From: Pacificimonas sp036351775 | GTDB lineage: Bacteria; Pseudomonadota; Alphaproteobacteria; Sphingomonadales; Sphingomonadaceae | DNA length: 64,000 bases | Direction of reading: 5' to 3' | Assembly: GCA_036351775.1 (NCBI GenBank) | Contig: JAZBPX010000004.1 | Location: forward strand, 35,947-99,946 | Part shown: positions 43,180 through 52,105 of the stretch, piece after piece | Layout of the letters: the number at the start of each line of letters is the position of its first letter | How positions within the stretch are numbered: position 1 is the first letter of the stretch | Position numbers and translations under genes: made by a program | The notes under the pieces: model-generated | Told to the model about the DNA's origin: nothing | The model's input: the letters and a program-made list of their open reading frames with translations, nothing else | The model's database searches: none

Positions 43180-44592
43180 CTAATCCCCTGTCTGGATGCG
43201 TTCGACCAGCTGCCTCACCGTCGGGACGAAACCGTTCGAATAGAAGGGATCGCTCGAAAAGTGGTGCGCGCTGTGCCCGGCAAAGGTCAGGTTGTCGTCC
43301 GGATCGCCGCCATGCGCCACGTCCTGCAGCGTCTTCTGGATGCAGAAGCTGCGCGGGTCCGCCAGGCGTCCCGTTGACTGCTTCTCGTTATGCTCGTTCC
43401 AGCTTGAGAACTTGCACTGCGACAGACAGCCCATGCAGTCCGCCTGGTCCTTGCGGATCACCTTCGCCTGTTCCTCGGCCACGAACACCAGCGTGTCGTC
43501 CGGCGTCTTCAGCGCCGACGTATAGCCCTCGCCGTGCCAGCCCCGTGCGGCCATCAGGTCCTCGCGGCTGACCCAGAAGCTCTTGTTGCCCTTGAAACCA
43601 ACGTCCAGCTTGTGCGTCCGCTCCTCGGTTTCCTTGGGCGAAAAGGGTATCTGCCGCTCCGACCGTCGTTTCAGGTCCATCAGGAACGGCGTCTTGATCG
43701 CGGACGAATAAAACCCTGTCGGCGAGAAGGGGTGCAGCAGGATATCCCCCTCCTTCAGCAGCGGCAGCCGCTCCTTCCAGATATCCGGAATCGGGCTTTC
43801 CTTGGTCAGCAGCGGCCGCGAACCGAACTGGAACGCGATCGTCCCCAGCTCCGCATTATCCAGCCAGTCCGTCCATTCGCGCAGATACCAGACCCCGCCT
43901 GCCATGATGATCGGCACGTCATCGGAAATCTCCGCCGCGCGCATCACATCGCGCAGCTCCTTCACCCGCGGATAGGGGTCCTGCGGTACCTCCGGGTCTT
44001 CGGCGTTCGACAGGCCGTTATGCCCGCCCGCCAGCCAGGGGTCCTCGTAAACGACAGCCGCCATCCACTCGGAATGTTTGTGGTAGGACCGCTTCCACAG
44101 GGCGCGAAACGCCCTGCCAGATGACACGATCGGATAGTAATATTTGCCGTAACGCGCTGCAATCTCGGCCAGCTTGTAGGGCATTCCTGCGCCGCAGGTA
44201 ACGCCGTCGACCAGCGGACCGGCCACCTCGTGCGAAAAGACGCCCTCCAGCACCCGCTGCGCGCCGCCCATTTCCCACAGGACGTTGATGTTCAGCGCGC
44301 CGTCCGCGCCCGCGATTTCGCGCGCCTGGATGACCTGTTCCGCGCCGCCCGCGATACCATAGGCGACCAGCTCTTCGTGCCGCTCGCCGCGCGTCCGGCC
44401 ATGATAGATTTGCGGAATCAGTTCGCCGTCTTCGTCATGGCTGTCGGCGTTCACCGCGCTGACCGTGCCGAGACCTCCGGCAGCAGCCCATGCGCCCGAA
44501 CTATGGCCGTTCGTGGCGCTGACGCCCTTCCCGCCTTCCACCAGTGGCAGGATGTCTTTTCCACCCATGCGGATCGAATTCAGTGGTTTCAT
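43180..44592 (-). CDS. NAD(P)H-dependent flavin oxidoreductase / nitronate monooxygenase family with Cys-rich C-terminus
   Basis: A 470-residue FMN barrel protein. VTCGAGMPYKLAEI, AGGHNGLS, PIIMAGGVW and ELGTIAFQFGSRP match the nitronate monooxygenase/enoyl reductase superfamily. It is about 100 residues longer than classical enzymes. The extension holds Cys386, Cys389 and Cys393 (DCMGCLSQCKF) and Cys417, a spacing that could bind an Fe-S cluster or zinc. The substrate is unknown. The ATG at 44592 gives the conserved MKPLNSIRMGGKDI start. It stands alone, 107 bp downstream of ptsP's start region on the same strand. Confidence 0.85.
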   Translation of the reverse strand: MKPLNSIRMGGKDILPLVEGGKGVSATNGHSSGAWAAAGGLGTVSAVNADSHDEDGELIPQIYHGRTRGERHEELVAYGIAGGAEQVIQAREIAGADGALNINVLWEMGGAQRVLEGVFSHEVAGPLVDGVTCGAGMPYKLAEIAARYGKYYYPIVSSGRAFRALWKRSYHKHSEWMAAVVYEDPWLAGGHNGLSNAEDPEVPQDPYPRVKELRDVMRAAEISDDVPIIMAGGVWYLREWTDWLDNAELGTIAFQFGSRPLLTKESPIPDIWKERLPLLKEGDILLHPFSPTGFYSSAIKTPFLMDLKRRSERQIPFSPKETEERTHKLDVGFKGNKSFWVSREDLMAARGWHGEGYTSALKTPDDTLVFVAEEQAKVIRKDQADCMGCLSQCKFSSWNEHNEKQSTGRLADPRSFCIQKTLQDVAHGGDPDDNLTFAGHSAHHFSSDPFYSNGFVPTVRQLVERIQTGD

Positions 44593-44810
44593 GTCTGTCC
44601 CGTTGTCCGCAGCCACCCGCGCCCCCGATGCGATCAGTGTGGCCGCCTGCATCTGTCACACATAGGTCATAGGGACGGGCGCGCCATATTGCGACCACAA
44701 TTGGACGCGCGCCCGGACGGGCTCGTTACCCCTTGCCGGGTGTCCCAACCTTCTTCCTCCGTCATTCGAGCGAAGGCCCGGATACAGATCTACGCTGGCG
44801 AGAGTCGGCC

Positions 44811-45497
44811 CTAAACCCAGCGTCCCTCGCGGAACCACTTCGTCACGATGTGCTTCCTGCCCATGATCACGTCGGTCCCTTCATGGAACGTGTAGGGGTT
44901 CGGCGCGCCCTCCTCGTCCATGTTGTTCCAGGTCAGCAGCCGCCCCGGCGCGGGCTTCACCTGGAAACCGAGGTTGTTGAACCGCGTCTCCCCGCCCGAC
45001 AGCGGCGCGTTGAGGAAGATCATCGCCGTCCAGGTCCGCTGTCCGCCCGTTTTCAGGATCGTGTCCCAGCCGGGCGCGTCGATCTGGAAGAAATCCGGGT
45101 GCGGGCGAAAGAACTGCCCCGGCTCATAACGCTGGCCCTGCATCGTCTCGCCGCTTTCTTCCGGCAAGCCGAGAAGGTCGCACATCTTCAGCTCGATATC
45201 GCGAATGAAGGGTTCGTCGCGGCGAAAATTGGATGAATGGCTCGTCCGCTTGTCGTCGATGCCGCTGTCCGTATAGGCCGACGACCGCTGGTTCGACGCA
45301 TCGATCCGCGTGCACAGCTGCGCGCAGGTATCGGCGTCCAGGAAATCGTTGATCACCGCGACCTGCGCCTTGCGCTGTTCGACGATCCGGATTCCCTCGA
45401 CCGCTTTCAGCCGCGCCCAGACCTTGCGGCCGATCTCTGCCCGCGCCTCGGACTTCTGCTCCGACACCGGCGTCCTTGGCTGATAGTTGAACCGCAC
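44811..45497 (-). CDS. 2-oxoglutarate/Fe(II) dioxygenase, prolyl 4-hydroxylase type
   Basis: A 228-residue 2OG oxygenase. The iron facial triad is His133 and Asp135 (RPHPDFF) with His205 (YTFHEGTDV). Lys215 in GRKHIVTKWF is the probable 2-oxoglutarate contact. MIFLNAPLSGGETRF and PGRLLTWNN are typical of the P4H core. It might hydroxylate a protein prolyl or another residue, but the substrate is not evident. It is 37 bp downstream of the accA stop on the same strand, so co-transcription with accA is possible. Confidence 0.88.
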   Translation of the reverse strand: MRFNYQPRTPVSEQKSEARAEIGRKVWARLKAVEGIRIVEQRKAQVAVINDFLDADTCAQLCTRIDASNQRSSAYTDSGIDDKRTSHSSNFRRDEPFIRDIELKMCDLLGLPEESGETMQGQRYEPGQFFRPHPDFFQIDAPGWDTILKTGGQRTWTAMIFLNAPLSGGETRFNNLGFQVKPAPGRLLTWNNMDEEGAPNPYTFHEGTDVIMGRKHIVTKWFREGRWV

Positions 45498-45534
45498 GCG
45501 CCTGACCTACTCCGCCCTATCTGTTCGCCGCCCG

Positions 45535-46485
45535 TCAGGCGGCGCGCTCCATCGCCAGGTACTTCTCGCGCCGCTCGGCTTTCAGCGCCTCCGGGGACAG
45601 GCCGGACAGCGCCGCCAGGTCGATACCGATCTGCCGCCCGATGCTCTTGATCGCGGCCTTCGGATCGCGGTGCGCGCCGCCAACCGGCTCCTCGATGATC
45701 GTGTCGATCAGGCCCAGTTTTTCAAGGTCCTGCGCACTGATCTTCATCGCCTGCGCCGCCTCCTGCGCCTTGTCGCCCGATCGCCACAGGATCGACGCGC
45801 AGCCTTCCGGCGAAATCACCGCGTAGAAACTATGCTCCAGCATCAGGACGCGGTTCGCCGCCGCCAGCGCCAGCGCGCCGCCCGATCCGCCCTCGCCGGT
45901 AATGGTCGCGATCATCGGCACGCCCAGCCGCAGGCACGCCGCCGTGCCCTGCGCCAGCGCTTCGGCCGCGCCGCGCTCCTCCGCCTCGATGCCCGGAAAG
46001 GCGCCTGCCGTATCGACGAAGGTCAGCACCGGCAGTCCAAATCGGTCAGCCAGCTTCATCAGGCGCACGGCCTTTCGGTAGCCCTCGGGCTTTCCCATCC
46101 CGAAATTATGTTTCAGCCGCCCCTCGGTATCATGGCCTTTCTCATGGCCGATGATCATCACGGGCCGCCCGTCAAAGCGCGCCATGCCTCCGATGATCGC
46201 CGCGTCTTCTGCGAAATAGCGGTCGCCCGCCAACGGCTCGAAGTCGGTGAACAGCTGCGCGGCGATATCGGAAAAGTGCGGCCGGTCCTGATGCCGCGCG
46301 ACCAGCGCCTTCTGCCAGGGCGTCAGGTTCTTGTAGAGCGTCTTCAGCTGCGCCTCGACCTTCGCACTCAGGCGGCTGACCTCCTGCGCGACATCGACCG
46401 GCCCGGCGTCCGCCTTGGCCTCCAGCGCATCGATCTGCTCCTGTAGCGCGGCAATCGGCTTCTCGAATTCCAGAAATCTGACCAT
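45535..46485 (-). CDS. accA: Acetyl-CoA carboxylase carboxyltransferase alpha subunit AccA
   Basis: A 316-residue subunit that, with AccD, transfers carboxyl from biotin-AccB to acetyl-CoA. It begins FLEFEKPIAALQEQIDALEA. It carries the crotonase-like core: MIIGHEKGHD, FGMGKPEGYRKAVRLMKLAD, FVDTAGAFPGIEAEERG, TGEGGSGGALALA and SPEGCASILWR. The ATG at 46485 gives the usual length; an upstream frame adds a Pro-rich stretch. It follows xerD by 40 bp. The other ACC genes accB and accC lie at 17-19 kb; no accD was seen. Confidence 0.95.
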   Translation of the reverse strand: MVRFLEFEKPIAALQEQIDALEAKADAGPVDVAQEVSRLSAKVEAQLKTLYKNLTPWQKALVARHQDRPHFSDIAAQLFTDFEPLAGDRYFAEDAAIIGGMARFDGRPVMIIGHEKGHDTEGRLKHNFGMGKPEGYRKAVRLMKLADRFGLPVLTFVDTAGAFPGIEAEERGAAEALAQGTAACLRLGVPMIATITGEGGSGGALALAAANRVLMLEHSFYAVISPEGCASILWRSGDKAQEAAQAMKISAQDLEKLGLIDTIIEEPVGGAHRDPKAAIKSIGRQIGIDLAALSGLSPEALKAERREKYLAMERAA

Positions 46486-46525
46486 CCGCGGCGGCGTAAA
46501 CCCCGGCGCGGGGCGCGACAAGGGG

Positions 46526-47491
46526 CTAGCCGCTTCCGCTCGGTCCATTCCTCCGCCCGCGATCCGCCAGCGGGTGCCGTTCGTTCACCAGCTTCACCAG
46601 CGCCTCGGGCTGCACATGCGTATAGATCTGTGTCGTCGAAATATCCGCGTGGCCCAGCATCGCCTGCAGGGCGCGCAGGTCCGCCCCGCCCGCCAAGAGG
46701 TGAGAGGCAAAGGCGTGGCGGAGGACATGCGGGCTGATCCGTTCGGGCGCGATCCCAGCCTTCGCGCCTAGGGCCTTCACGATCTGGAACAGCCGCACGC
46801 GGCTCAGATGCCCGGTGCGCGACGGGAACAGCCACACCGCGTCTTCAGCGAGCGTCTCCGCCCACGCCGCCGCTGCCTCTGCCGCCGCACGACCGATGGG
46901 TATCAGCCGCTCCTTCCCGCCCTTCCCCGTGATCGTCGCGAAGGTCTGCCCGCTCGTCACGGCCCGGCGCGGCAGCGACACCAGCTCCGTCGCGCGCAGC
47001 CCCGACCCGTAAAGCAGCTCCAGCAGCGCATGGTCGCGCAGCGCGCTCGGCGTGCCCTTCGCCGCCTCATCCGCCGCCAGCGTCATCAGCGCGGCCACCT
47101 CGTCCCGTCCCAGAACCTTCGGCAGCGACCCGGCCCGCTTCGGCCCCGACAGGTCCGCCGCCGGGTTCTCGGCGCGCAGCCCCTCCACATGCAGGAACCG
47201 GAAGAAGCGCCGCACCGCCGACAGCTTCCGCGCCAGCGAGCTTGCCGCCAGGTCGCGCCACGCCCCCGGCAGGGTTTCCAGCGCCGCCGCGTCCGCTGCC
47301 GCCAGCCCGCCGCCCAGCGCTGCGCTCGCCTGAAACAGGTCGCGTTCATAGGCTTCGACCGTGTTCGCCGCCGCGCCCCGCTCGGCGCGCATCATGTCCA
47401 GGAAGGCATCTACCGCCGCCCGGTCCGTCAGCGCGGGTTCACCGCTAGCCCTGTCGCCGCCAGCCCCGCCGCCGCCGCGCGCGCCGCTCAC
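46526..47491 (-). CDS. xerD: Tyrosine recombinase XerD
   Basis: A 321-residue tyrosine recombinase resolving chromosome dimers at dif with XerC. The N-terminal SAM-like domain includes VDAFLDMMRAERGAAANTVEAYERDL. The catalytic domain holds Arg in SGLRATEL, Lys in GKGGKERLIP, His and Arg in HVLRHAFASHLL, His in LGHADIS and Tyr in TQIYTHV. The GTG at 47491 overlaps the stop of the upstream gene by 4 bp (GTGA), a clear sign of translational coupling. Assignment to XerD rather than XerC rests on overall resemblance and on the neighbouring aroK-aroB context. Confidence 0.87.
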   Translation of the reverse strand: MSGARGGGGAGGDRASGEPALTDRAAVDAFLDMMRAERGAAANTVEAYERDLFQASAALGGGLAAADAAALETLPGAWRDLAASSLARKLSAVRRFFRFLHVEGLRAENPAADLSGPKRAGSLPKVLGRDEVAALMTLAADEAAKGTPSALRDHALLELLYGSGLRATELVSLPRRAVTSGQTFATITGKGGKERLIPIGRAAAEAAAAWAETLAEDAVWLFPSRTGHLSRVRLFQIVKALGAKAGIAPERISPHVLRHAFASHLLAGGADLRALQAMLGHADISTTQIYTHVQPEALVKLVNERHPLADRGRRNGPSGSG

Positions 47492-49314
47492 GATCCGCGC
47501 AGCATCGCCTCGATCGCCACCAGGCGCGCTTCCTCCGCAAATCCGGCCTGCCGCAGTGCGCTCAACACGGGGATCACATCCGCCGTTGTCACCCCGCTCC
47601 AGTCCCCCTGCAAGCCCAGCGCCGCCAGCACCGCCACCTCGCCCTTCTTCCCGCGCGCCGCCACACGCGACAGCGCTTCGACATAGCGGTCGGCCTTGCG
47701 CACGACAGCGAAGTCCTCGAACACGCTGTCCCACTGCCCGCCTTCGATCCGGCCCAGCCCCGACAGTCCCGCCGCCAGCCATTTCACCCGCTGCCGGGCC
47801 AGCGCCTCACCGCCATCACCCTCCGCAAGCTGGCGAAAGGCACCGCGAAACAGCCCCTGGCTCACCGGCACCCGGTTCTCGTCATCGGCCAGCGCGAACA
47901 GTGGCCACAGCGCCAGCTGCTGCTCCTCCGGCCCCGCCGATACCGCCGGCCACCACGCCCGCGCCGCGTCCAGCCGCCCCGACGCCAGCAGCGCCTCCAC
48001 CAGCAGCGGCGCTTTTTCCAGGTCAGCGGATGACGGCGGGATCAGCGCGGCCGCCGGCGCAGCCGCCAGCAGCCCGGCAAAGCGCTGCCCCTCGCTCGCC
48101 GCCGCCTCGACAATCGCTTCGATCGCGCGGTACCGCTCGTCAGCCGTCCGCCCCGTAAAGGCAATGCGCAGCCGTTCGATATCGCGCGGCGTGTCCTCAC
48201 CGGCAGGCAGCCTGTCGCTCCTCAGGCTCGCCAGCGCGGCGATCTCGCGGGAGGAGGCGATGCCCGCCGCCGCCGCGCGCGTCACCATCTCCGCTTTCCG
48301 CGAAAGCTCGATTTCCGGTACCCGCAAGGCCCAGCCCGCCACGGCAGGCGGCGCGCTTATCCACAGGTCGTCCGGAATCTCCGCACCCCCCGCCGCCGCG
48401 AGCCCGAAGCGTAGCGCGGTCAGGCGGCTGGCATCCTCCCAGTCGATGTTCGCGCCCCGGTTCACGCCGCCCGCAAGGCCCGTCACCCGTTCGGCCAGCA
48501 GCAGGTCCACCGCCTCCACCGCCTCCTCACGGCGCAGCCGGTTGAAGATCGTGACGGCGGAGGTCTCGTCGCCCTCGATCCCCGAACACAGCGCCGCTGC
48601 GAGTTCCCAGAAGGCGGCAGCCGACAGCGCCCGGGCCGTCGACACTTTCGGGCACAGCGCCGGGATATCCGCCGCCGCCAGGTGCGCGCGCGCCGCGGCC
48701 TGATAGAGGCTGGGCGTAAACTGGTCGAGCGGCAGGTTCACCACCAGCATTTGCGCGCCGTCCGCCTCCCCCATCCGGGTCAGGAGATCCGTGCGCGCGG
48801 CCACCCAGTCACCGTCGCGAATGTTCGCGGGTGTGGGCTGCGCGGTCAGCAGCGCACGGCGCAGCACGATATGCGCCCAGCGGCTCGCGATCGGCGTATC
48901 GATCCGCCGCATAAAGGCCGCGTACAGCGCGCCGTTCGATCCGGCGAACAGGTCCTCGCCATAGCCGCCGAGGCGCGGCGTCAGCGGGCCGACGAAGCCG
49001 ACATCGTCCGTCGCCGCGCGCGTCGCCAGGTCGTCGCGGTTGCGGGAGCCGCGCATTACGTCGGTCGGCACTTCGGGGTCGGCAACCGGATCCTCGTCCG
49101 CGCCGTCTCCGCGCGCAGCGTCCCGCGATCCCGGTACCAGGTCGGCGGGCCGCGCCCCGGGCTCTTCAGGCTCGGCAGGTTCGGGGTCCGGTTCGGGCGC
49201 TTCGGGAGGCGGCACTTCCTCGATAAAGTCCGGCAACAGGTTTTCCTGCGCAGCGGCGCTCGTTCCGCTCAGCGCCAGCAGGATTGTGCCGACCGCCGCC
49301 GCCGTCAGCCGCAT
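47488..49314 (-). CDS. Large exported alpha-helical protein of unknown function
   Basis: A 608-residue protein with a signal peptide (MRLTAAAVGTILLALSGTSAAAQ, cleavage likely after AAAQ or close by), then a Pro/Glu-rich acidic segment (PPPEAPEPDPEPAEPEEPG) and a long Ala/Leu-rich helical body resembling a repeat solenoid. I recognise no catalytic motif; it may be a TPR-like scaffold in the periplasm. The ATG at 49314 begins the signal peptide and sits 7 bp after the stop of a 46-codon membrane gene. Its stop overlaps the xerD start, so the three genes form one unit. Function is unknown. Confidence 0.75.
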   Translation of the reverse strand: MRLTAAAVGTILLALSGTSAAAQENLLPDFIEEVPPPEAPEPDPEPAEPEEPGARPADLVPGSRDAARGDGADEDPVADPEVPTDVMRGSRNRDDLATRAATDDVGFVGPLTPRLGGYGEDLFAGSNGALYAAFMRRIDTPIASRWAHIVLRRALLTAQPTPANIRDGDWVAARTDLLTRMGEADGAQMLVVNLPLDQFTPSLYQAAARAHLAAADIPALCPKVSTARALSAAAFWELAAALCSGIEGDETSAVTIFNRLRREEAVEAVDLLLAERVTGLAGGVNRGANIDWEDASRLTALRFGLAAAGGAEIPDDLWISAPPAVAGWALRVPEIELSRKAEMVTRAAAAGIASSREIAALASLRSDRLPAGEDTPRDIERLRIAFTGRTADERYRAIEAIVEAAASEGQRFAGLLAAAPAAALIPPSSADLEKAPLLVEALLASGRLDAARAWWPAVSAGPEEQQLALWPLFALADDENRVPVSQGLFRGAFRQLAEGDGGEALARQRVKWLAAGLSGLGRIEGGQWDSVFEDFAVVRKADRYVEALSRVAARGKKGEVAVLAALGLQGDWSGVTTADVIPVLSALRQAGFAEEARLVAIEAMLRGS

Positions 49315-49321
49315 CGCGGCG

Positions 49322-49462
49322 CTAAATGCCAAGCGTCTCACGGTCCACCGGCTGCTCGACCATCGTCCGCTCAACCGCGCCGCCGGACAGGCCCAGATAG
49401 ATGAAGAAGCCGACGGCCAGCACGACGACCAGCAGCAGCAGCCATTTCAGGATGGAGGCCAT
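49322..49462 (-). CDS. 46-residue single-pass membrane protein
   Basis: A short frame, ATG at 49462, that reads MASILKWLLLLVVVLAVGFF, then IYLGLSGGAVERTMVEQPVD and RETLGI. One hydrophobic helix spans residues 3-26, followed by a short polar tail. It ends 7 bp before the start of the exported helical protein, in the same direction and frame-independent, which suggests a conserved small gene opening the xerD operon. I do not recognise the family. A location in the inner membrane is probable. Confidence 0.62.
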   Translation of the reverse strand: MASILKWLLLLVVVLAVGFFIYLGLSGGAVERTMVEQPVDRETLGI

Positions 49463-49540
49463 GGCCCGTTTACTCCGATTACCTCTTTCGCGGTCGGCGG
49501 GTCGCCAGCGCTTTCAGGCGCGTGTATAGCCAGCCGTCCC

Positions 49541-50095
49541 ATGCTGGCGAAACGAAAAATCATAAGGGCGGGAAAGCCGCTGTCGTTGGCGCTTGTCGGC
49601 CTCATGGGCGTCGGCAAATCCACCATCGGCGCGCGCCTCGCCGCCAGTCTTGGCCTGCCGTTCGTGGATGCCGACAAGGAAGTCGAAGCGGCGGCGGGCA
49701 TGGCGATCACCGAAATCTTCGACCGGTTCGGAGAGGCGCATTTCCGCGACGGCGAACGCCGGGTCATTGAGCGCCTCGTTGGCGAAGGCCCGATCGTGCT
49801 GGCCACCGGCGGCGGCGCGTTCATGAACGAGCGGACCCGCGCACTCCTTCTTGAGGAAACGATCGCCATCTGGCTCGATGCGGAGATAGACACGCTGGCC
49901 GAGCGCGTCGGCCGCCGCGACCACCGCCCGCTCCTGCACGGCAAAGATCCCGTTGCCGTGCTGAGCGACCTCGCCGCCGAACGAAACCCGGTCTATGCCG
50001 AGGCCCACCTGCGCGTCGAAAGCGGGGAGGGGCCGGCGACCGATACCGCTGATCTAATCATCGCCCGGCTAGAGGAGGAGGGGTTTCTGTGCTGA
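49541..50095 (+). CDS. aroK: Shikimate kinase AroK
   Basis: A 184-residue shikimate kinase, phosphorylating shikimate at O3. Walker A is GLMGVGKS (20-27), FVDADKEVEAAAGMAI holds the shikimate-binding Asp, and FRDGERRVIERL and VLATGGGAFM give further active-site residues. RVGRRDHRPLL belongs to the lid region. The start at 49541 begins the conserved core; a longer upstream frame overlaps the divergent small membrane gene region. It overlaps aroB by 7 bp, and the aroK-aroB pair is typical. Confidence 0.94.
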   Translation: MLAKRKIIRAGKPLSLALVGLMGVGKSTIGARLAASLGLPFVDADKEVEAAAGMAITEIFDRFGEAHFRDGERRVIERLVGEGPIVLATGGGAFMNERTRALLLEETIAIWLDAEIDTLAERVGRRDHRPLLHGKDPVAVLSDLAAERNPVYAEAHLRVESGEGPATDTADLIIARLEEEGFLC

Positions 50096-51192
50096 CCGTT
50101 CCCGTCGCGCTCGGCAAAGACAGCTACGACATCCACATCGCTCCTGGGCTCCTGGCGCAGGCGGGCGAGCACATCCCGGCACCGAAAAGCGGCCGTCCGC
50201 AGGTCGTCGTCACGGACGAGCATGTCGCAGACGCGCATCTCGGTAGCCTCCGAGCTGGCCTCGACCGCGCCGTCGACGCCGTGATCCTGCCCCCCGGCGA
50301 GGAAACCAAAAGCTGGTCGCAGCTCGAACGTCTCGTCGAAAATTTACTTGGCGCGGGCGTGGAGCGCGGCGACCATGTCATCGCGCTCGGCGGCGGCGTG
50401 ATCGGCGATCTCACGGGGTTTGCCGCCAGCATGACCCGGCGGGGCTGCGGCTTCGTGCAGATACCCACCACGCTGCTCGCCCAGGTGGACAGCTCTGTGG
50501 GCGGCAAGACCGCCATCAACGCCCGCGCAGGAAAGAACCTCGTCGGCGCGTTCCATCAGCCCGCCAAGGTTCTTATCGACACCGCCGTCCTCGCCACCCT
50601 CCCCGACCGCCAGCTCCGCGCAGGCTATGCGGAGGTCGTGAAATACGGCCTGATCGCCGACGCCGCCTTCTTCGACTGGTGCGAGGGGAACGCCGCCGAC
50701 CTCCTCGCCCGCGACGCAGACGCACTCGCCCATGCTGTGGCTGTTTCCTGCCGCGCCAAGGCCGCCATCGTCGCAGCGGATGAGAAGGAAACCACCGGCG
50801 TCCGCGCGCTCCTCAACCTCGGTCACACCTTCGGCCACGCGCTGGAAGCAGAAATGGGCTTTTCGGACCGCCTCTTGCACGGCGAAGCCGTCGCCATCGG
50901 TATGCGCCTCGCCTTCGATTACTCTGTACGCCGCGGCCTTTGCGACGCGCGCGAGGCCGTCCGTGCGCGCGAACATCTGGACGCCTCGGGCCTCCCCACC
51001 GCCATCCCTTCCGGTGCAGCCAACCCCGATGCCCTCACCGCCCACATGCGACAGGACAAGAAGGCGAGCGCCGGACAGGTCCCTCTCATCCTCGCACGCG
51101 GTATCGGCTCTGCGTTCATGTCGCACGACACCGACCTCGCCGACGTCCGCGCCTTCCTCGCCGAGGACATCGAGCGGACCCGCACCGCATGA
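50089..51192 (+). CDS. aroB: 3-dehydroquinate synthase AroB
   Basis: A 367-residue enzyme cyclising DAHP to 3-dehydroquinate, with NAD and a metal. GDHVIALGGGVIGDLTGFAA binds the nucleotide, PTTLLAQVDSSVGGKTAIN is the family signature, and RAGYAEVVKYGLI and NLGHTFGHALE supply metal-binding Glu and His. It begins at GTG 50089, overlapping the aroK stop by 7 bp. Its last codons overlap the next ATG by 4 bp (ATGA). It works with aroQ (18941) and aroK in the shikimate route. Confidence 0.96.
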   Translation: MLTVPVALGKDSYDIHIAPGLLAQAGEHIPAPKSGRPQVVVTDEHVADAHLGSLRAGLDRAVDAVILPPGEETKSWSQLERLVENLLGAGVERGDHVIALGGGVIGDLTGFAASMTRRGCGFVQIPTTLLAQVDSSVGGKTAINARAGKNLVGAFHQPAKVLIDTAVLATLPDRQLRAGYAEVVKYGLIADAAFFDWCEGNAADLLARDADALAHAVAVSCRAKAAIVAADEKETTGVRALLNLGHTFGHALEAEMGFSDRLLHGEAVAIGMRLAFDYSVRRGLCDAREAVRAREHLDASGLPTAIPSGAANPDALTAHMRQDKKASAGQVPLILARGIGSAFMSHDTDLADVRAFLAEDIERTRTA

Positions 51193-51956
51193 CCCCACCT
51201 CATGTCACCGCCCCGTCACTCACCGTCCCGCACGGCTTTTTCGGGCGCGAGGGCGGCGTCTCGACTGGTCCCATGGCCAGTCTCCAATGCGGCTTCGGCG
51301 CCGATGACGACGTCGCCAGCATCCGCGAGAACCGCCGCCGCGCCGCCGCCGCGATCCTGCCCACCGCAACCGGCCTCGCCTCCCTGAAACAGGTCCACGG
51401 CACCGCCGTCGTCCATGCCAGGGCGCCCTTCGCGGAAGACGAGCGCCCCGAAGCCGACGCCCTCGTCACCGACCGCCCAGGCGTCATCCTCGCGGTTCTT
51501 GCCGCCGACTGCGCCCCTATCCTACTCGCCGACGCCGAAGCAGGCGTCGTCGGCGCGGCCCATGCGGGCTGGAAGGGCGCACTCGCGGGCGTCACCGACG
51601 CCGTCATCGCGGGCATGGAACGGCTCGGCGCCGACCGCGCCCGCATCGCTGCCGCCATCGGCCCCGCGATCGCGCAGCGCAGCTACGAGGTCGACGACGC
51701 CTTCCGCCGCCGCTTCGAAACCGACGCGCCCGAAAACGCCGCTTTCTTCAAGGACGGCAGGCCCGGCCATCACCAGTTCGACCTGGAGGCCTACAACGCC
51801 GCGCGCCTCGCCGACGCGGGCCTCCGCAATATTCATTGCACCGGTGAGGACACCTATGCGCAGGCAGAGCGCTTTTACTCCTACCGCCGCGCGACCCACG
51901 CCGCGCGGCCGGACTATGGCCGCCAGATCAGCCTGATCGCGCTGCCCGAATCCTGA
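51189..51956 (+). CDS. pgeF: Peptidoglycan editing factor PgeF / multicopper-fold purine nucleoside phosphorylase family
   Basis: A 255-residue protein of the DUF152/YlmD/YfiH family. HGFFGREGGVSTGPM opens it. The metal and nucleoside site residues appear in LKQVHGT, AADCAPILL, AAHAGWKGALAGV and DLEAYNAARL. E. coli YfiH prevents misincorporation of L-Ser in peptidoglycan, and related proteins act as purine nucleoside phosphorylases, so either role is possible. Overlap with aroB by 4 bp suggests coupling. A C-terminal CTGEDTYAQAERFYSYRR is typical for the family. Confidence 0.9.
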   Translation: MTPPHVTAPSLTVPHGFFGREGGVSTGPMASLQCGFGADDDVASIRENRRRAAAAILPTATGLASLKQVHGTAVVHARAPFAEDERPEADALVTDRPGVILAVLAADCAPILLADAEAGVVGAAHAGWKGALAGVTDAVIAGMERLGADRARIAAAIGPAIAQRSYEVDDAFRRRFETDAPENAAFFKDGRPGHHQFDLEAYNAARLADAGLRNIHCTGEDTYAQAERFYSYRRATHAARPDYGRQISLIALPES

Positions 51957-52105
51957 GGCTGCTGCCCAGCCTATGGGCCAGCCCCTGCAACATGTCTGTC
52001 ATGAATCGTTGCGGCCTTTCCCGCCCCGCACTAGGCCCACCCACGTTCCGTTCCGCCAGTCTCTGACTTCCTACCGCCCGCCAGCCAGAGGATCGAACCG
52101 CTTCC

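Noticed and set aside
44757..44800. Half palindrome GTCATTCGAGCGAAGG near 44761
   Set aside because: Only one degraded arm resembles the repeat families; no partner arm is found, so it is not listed as an element.
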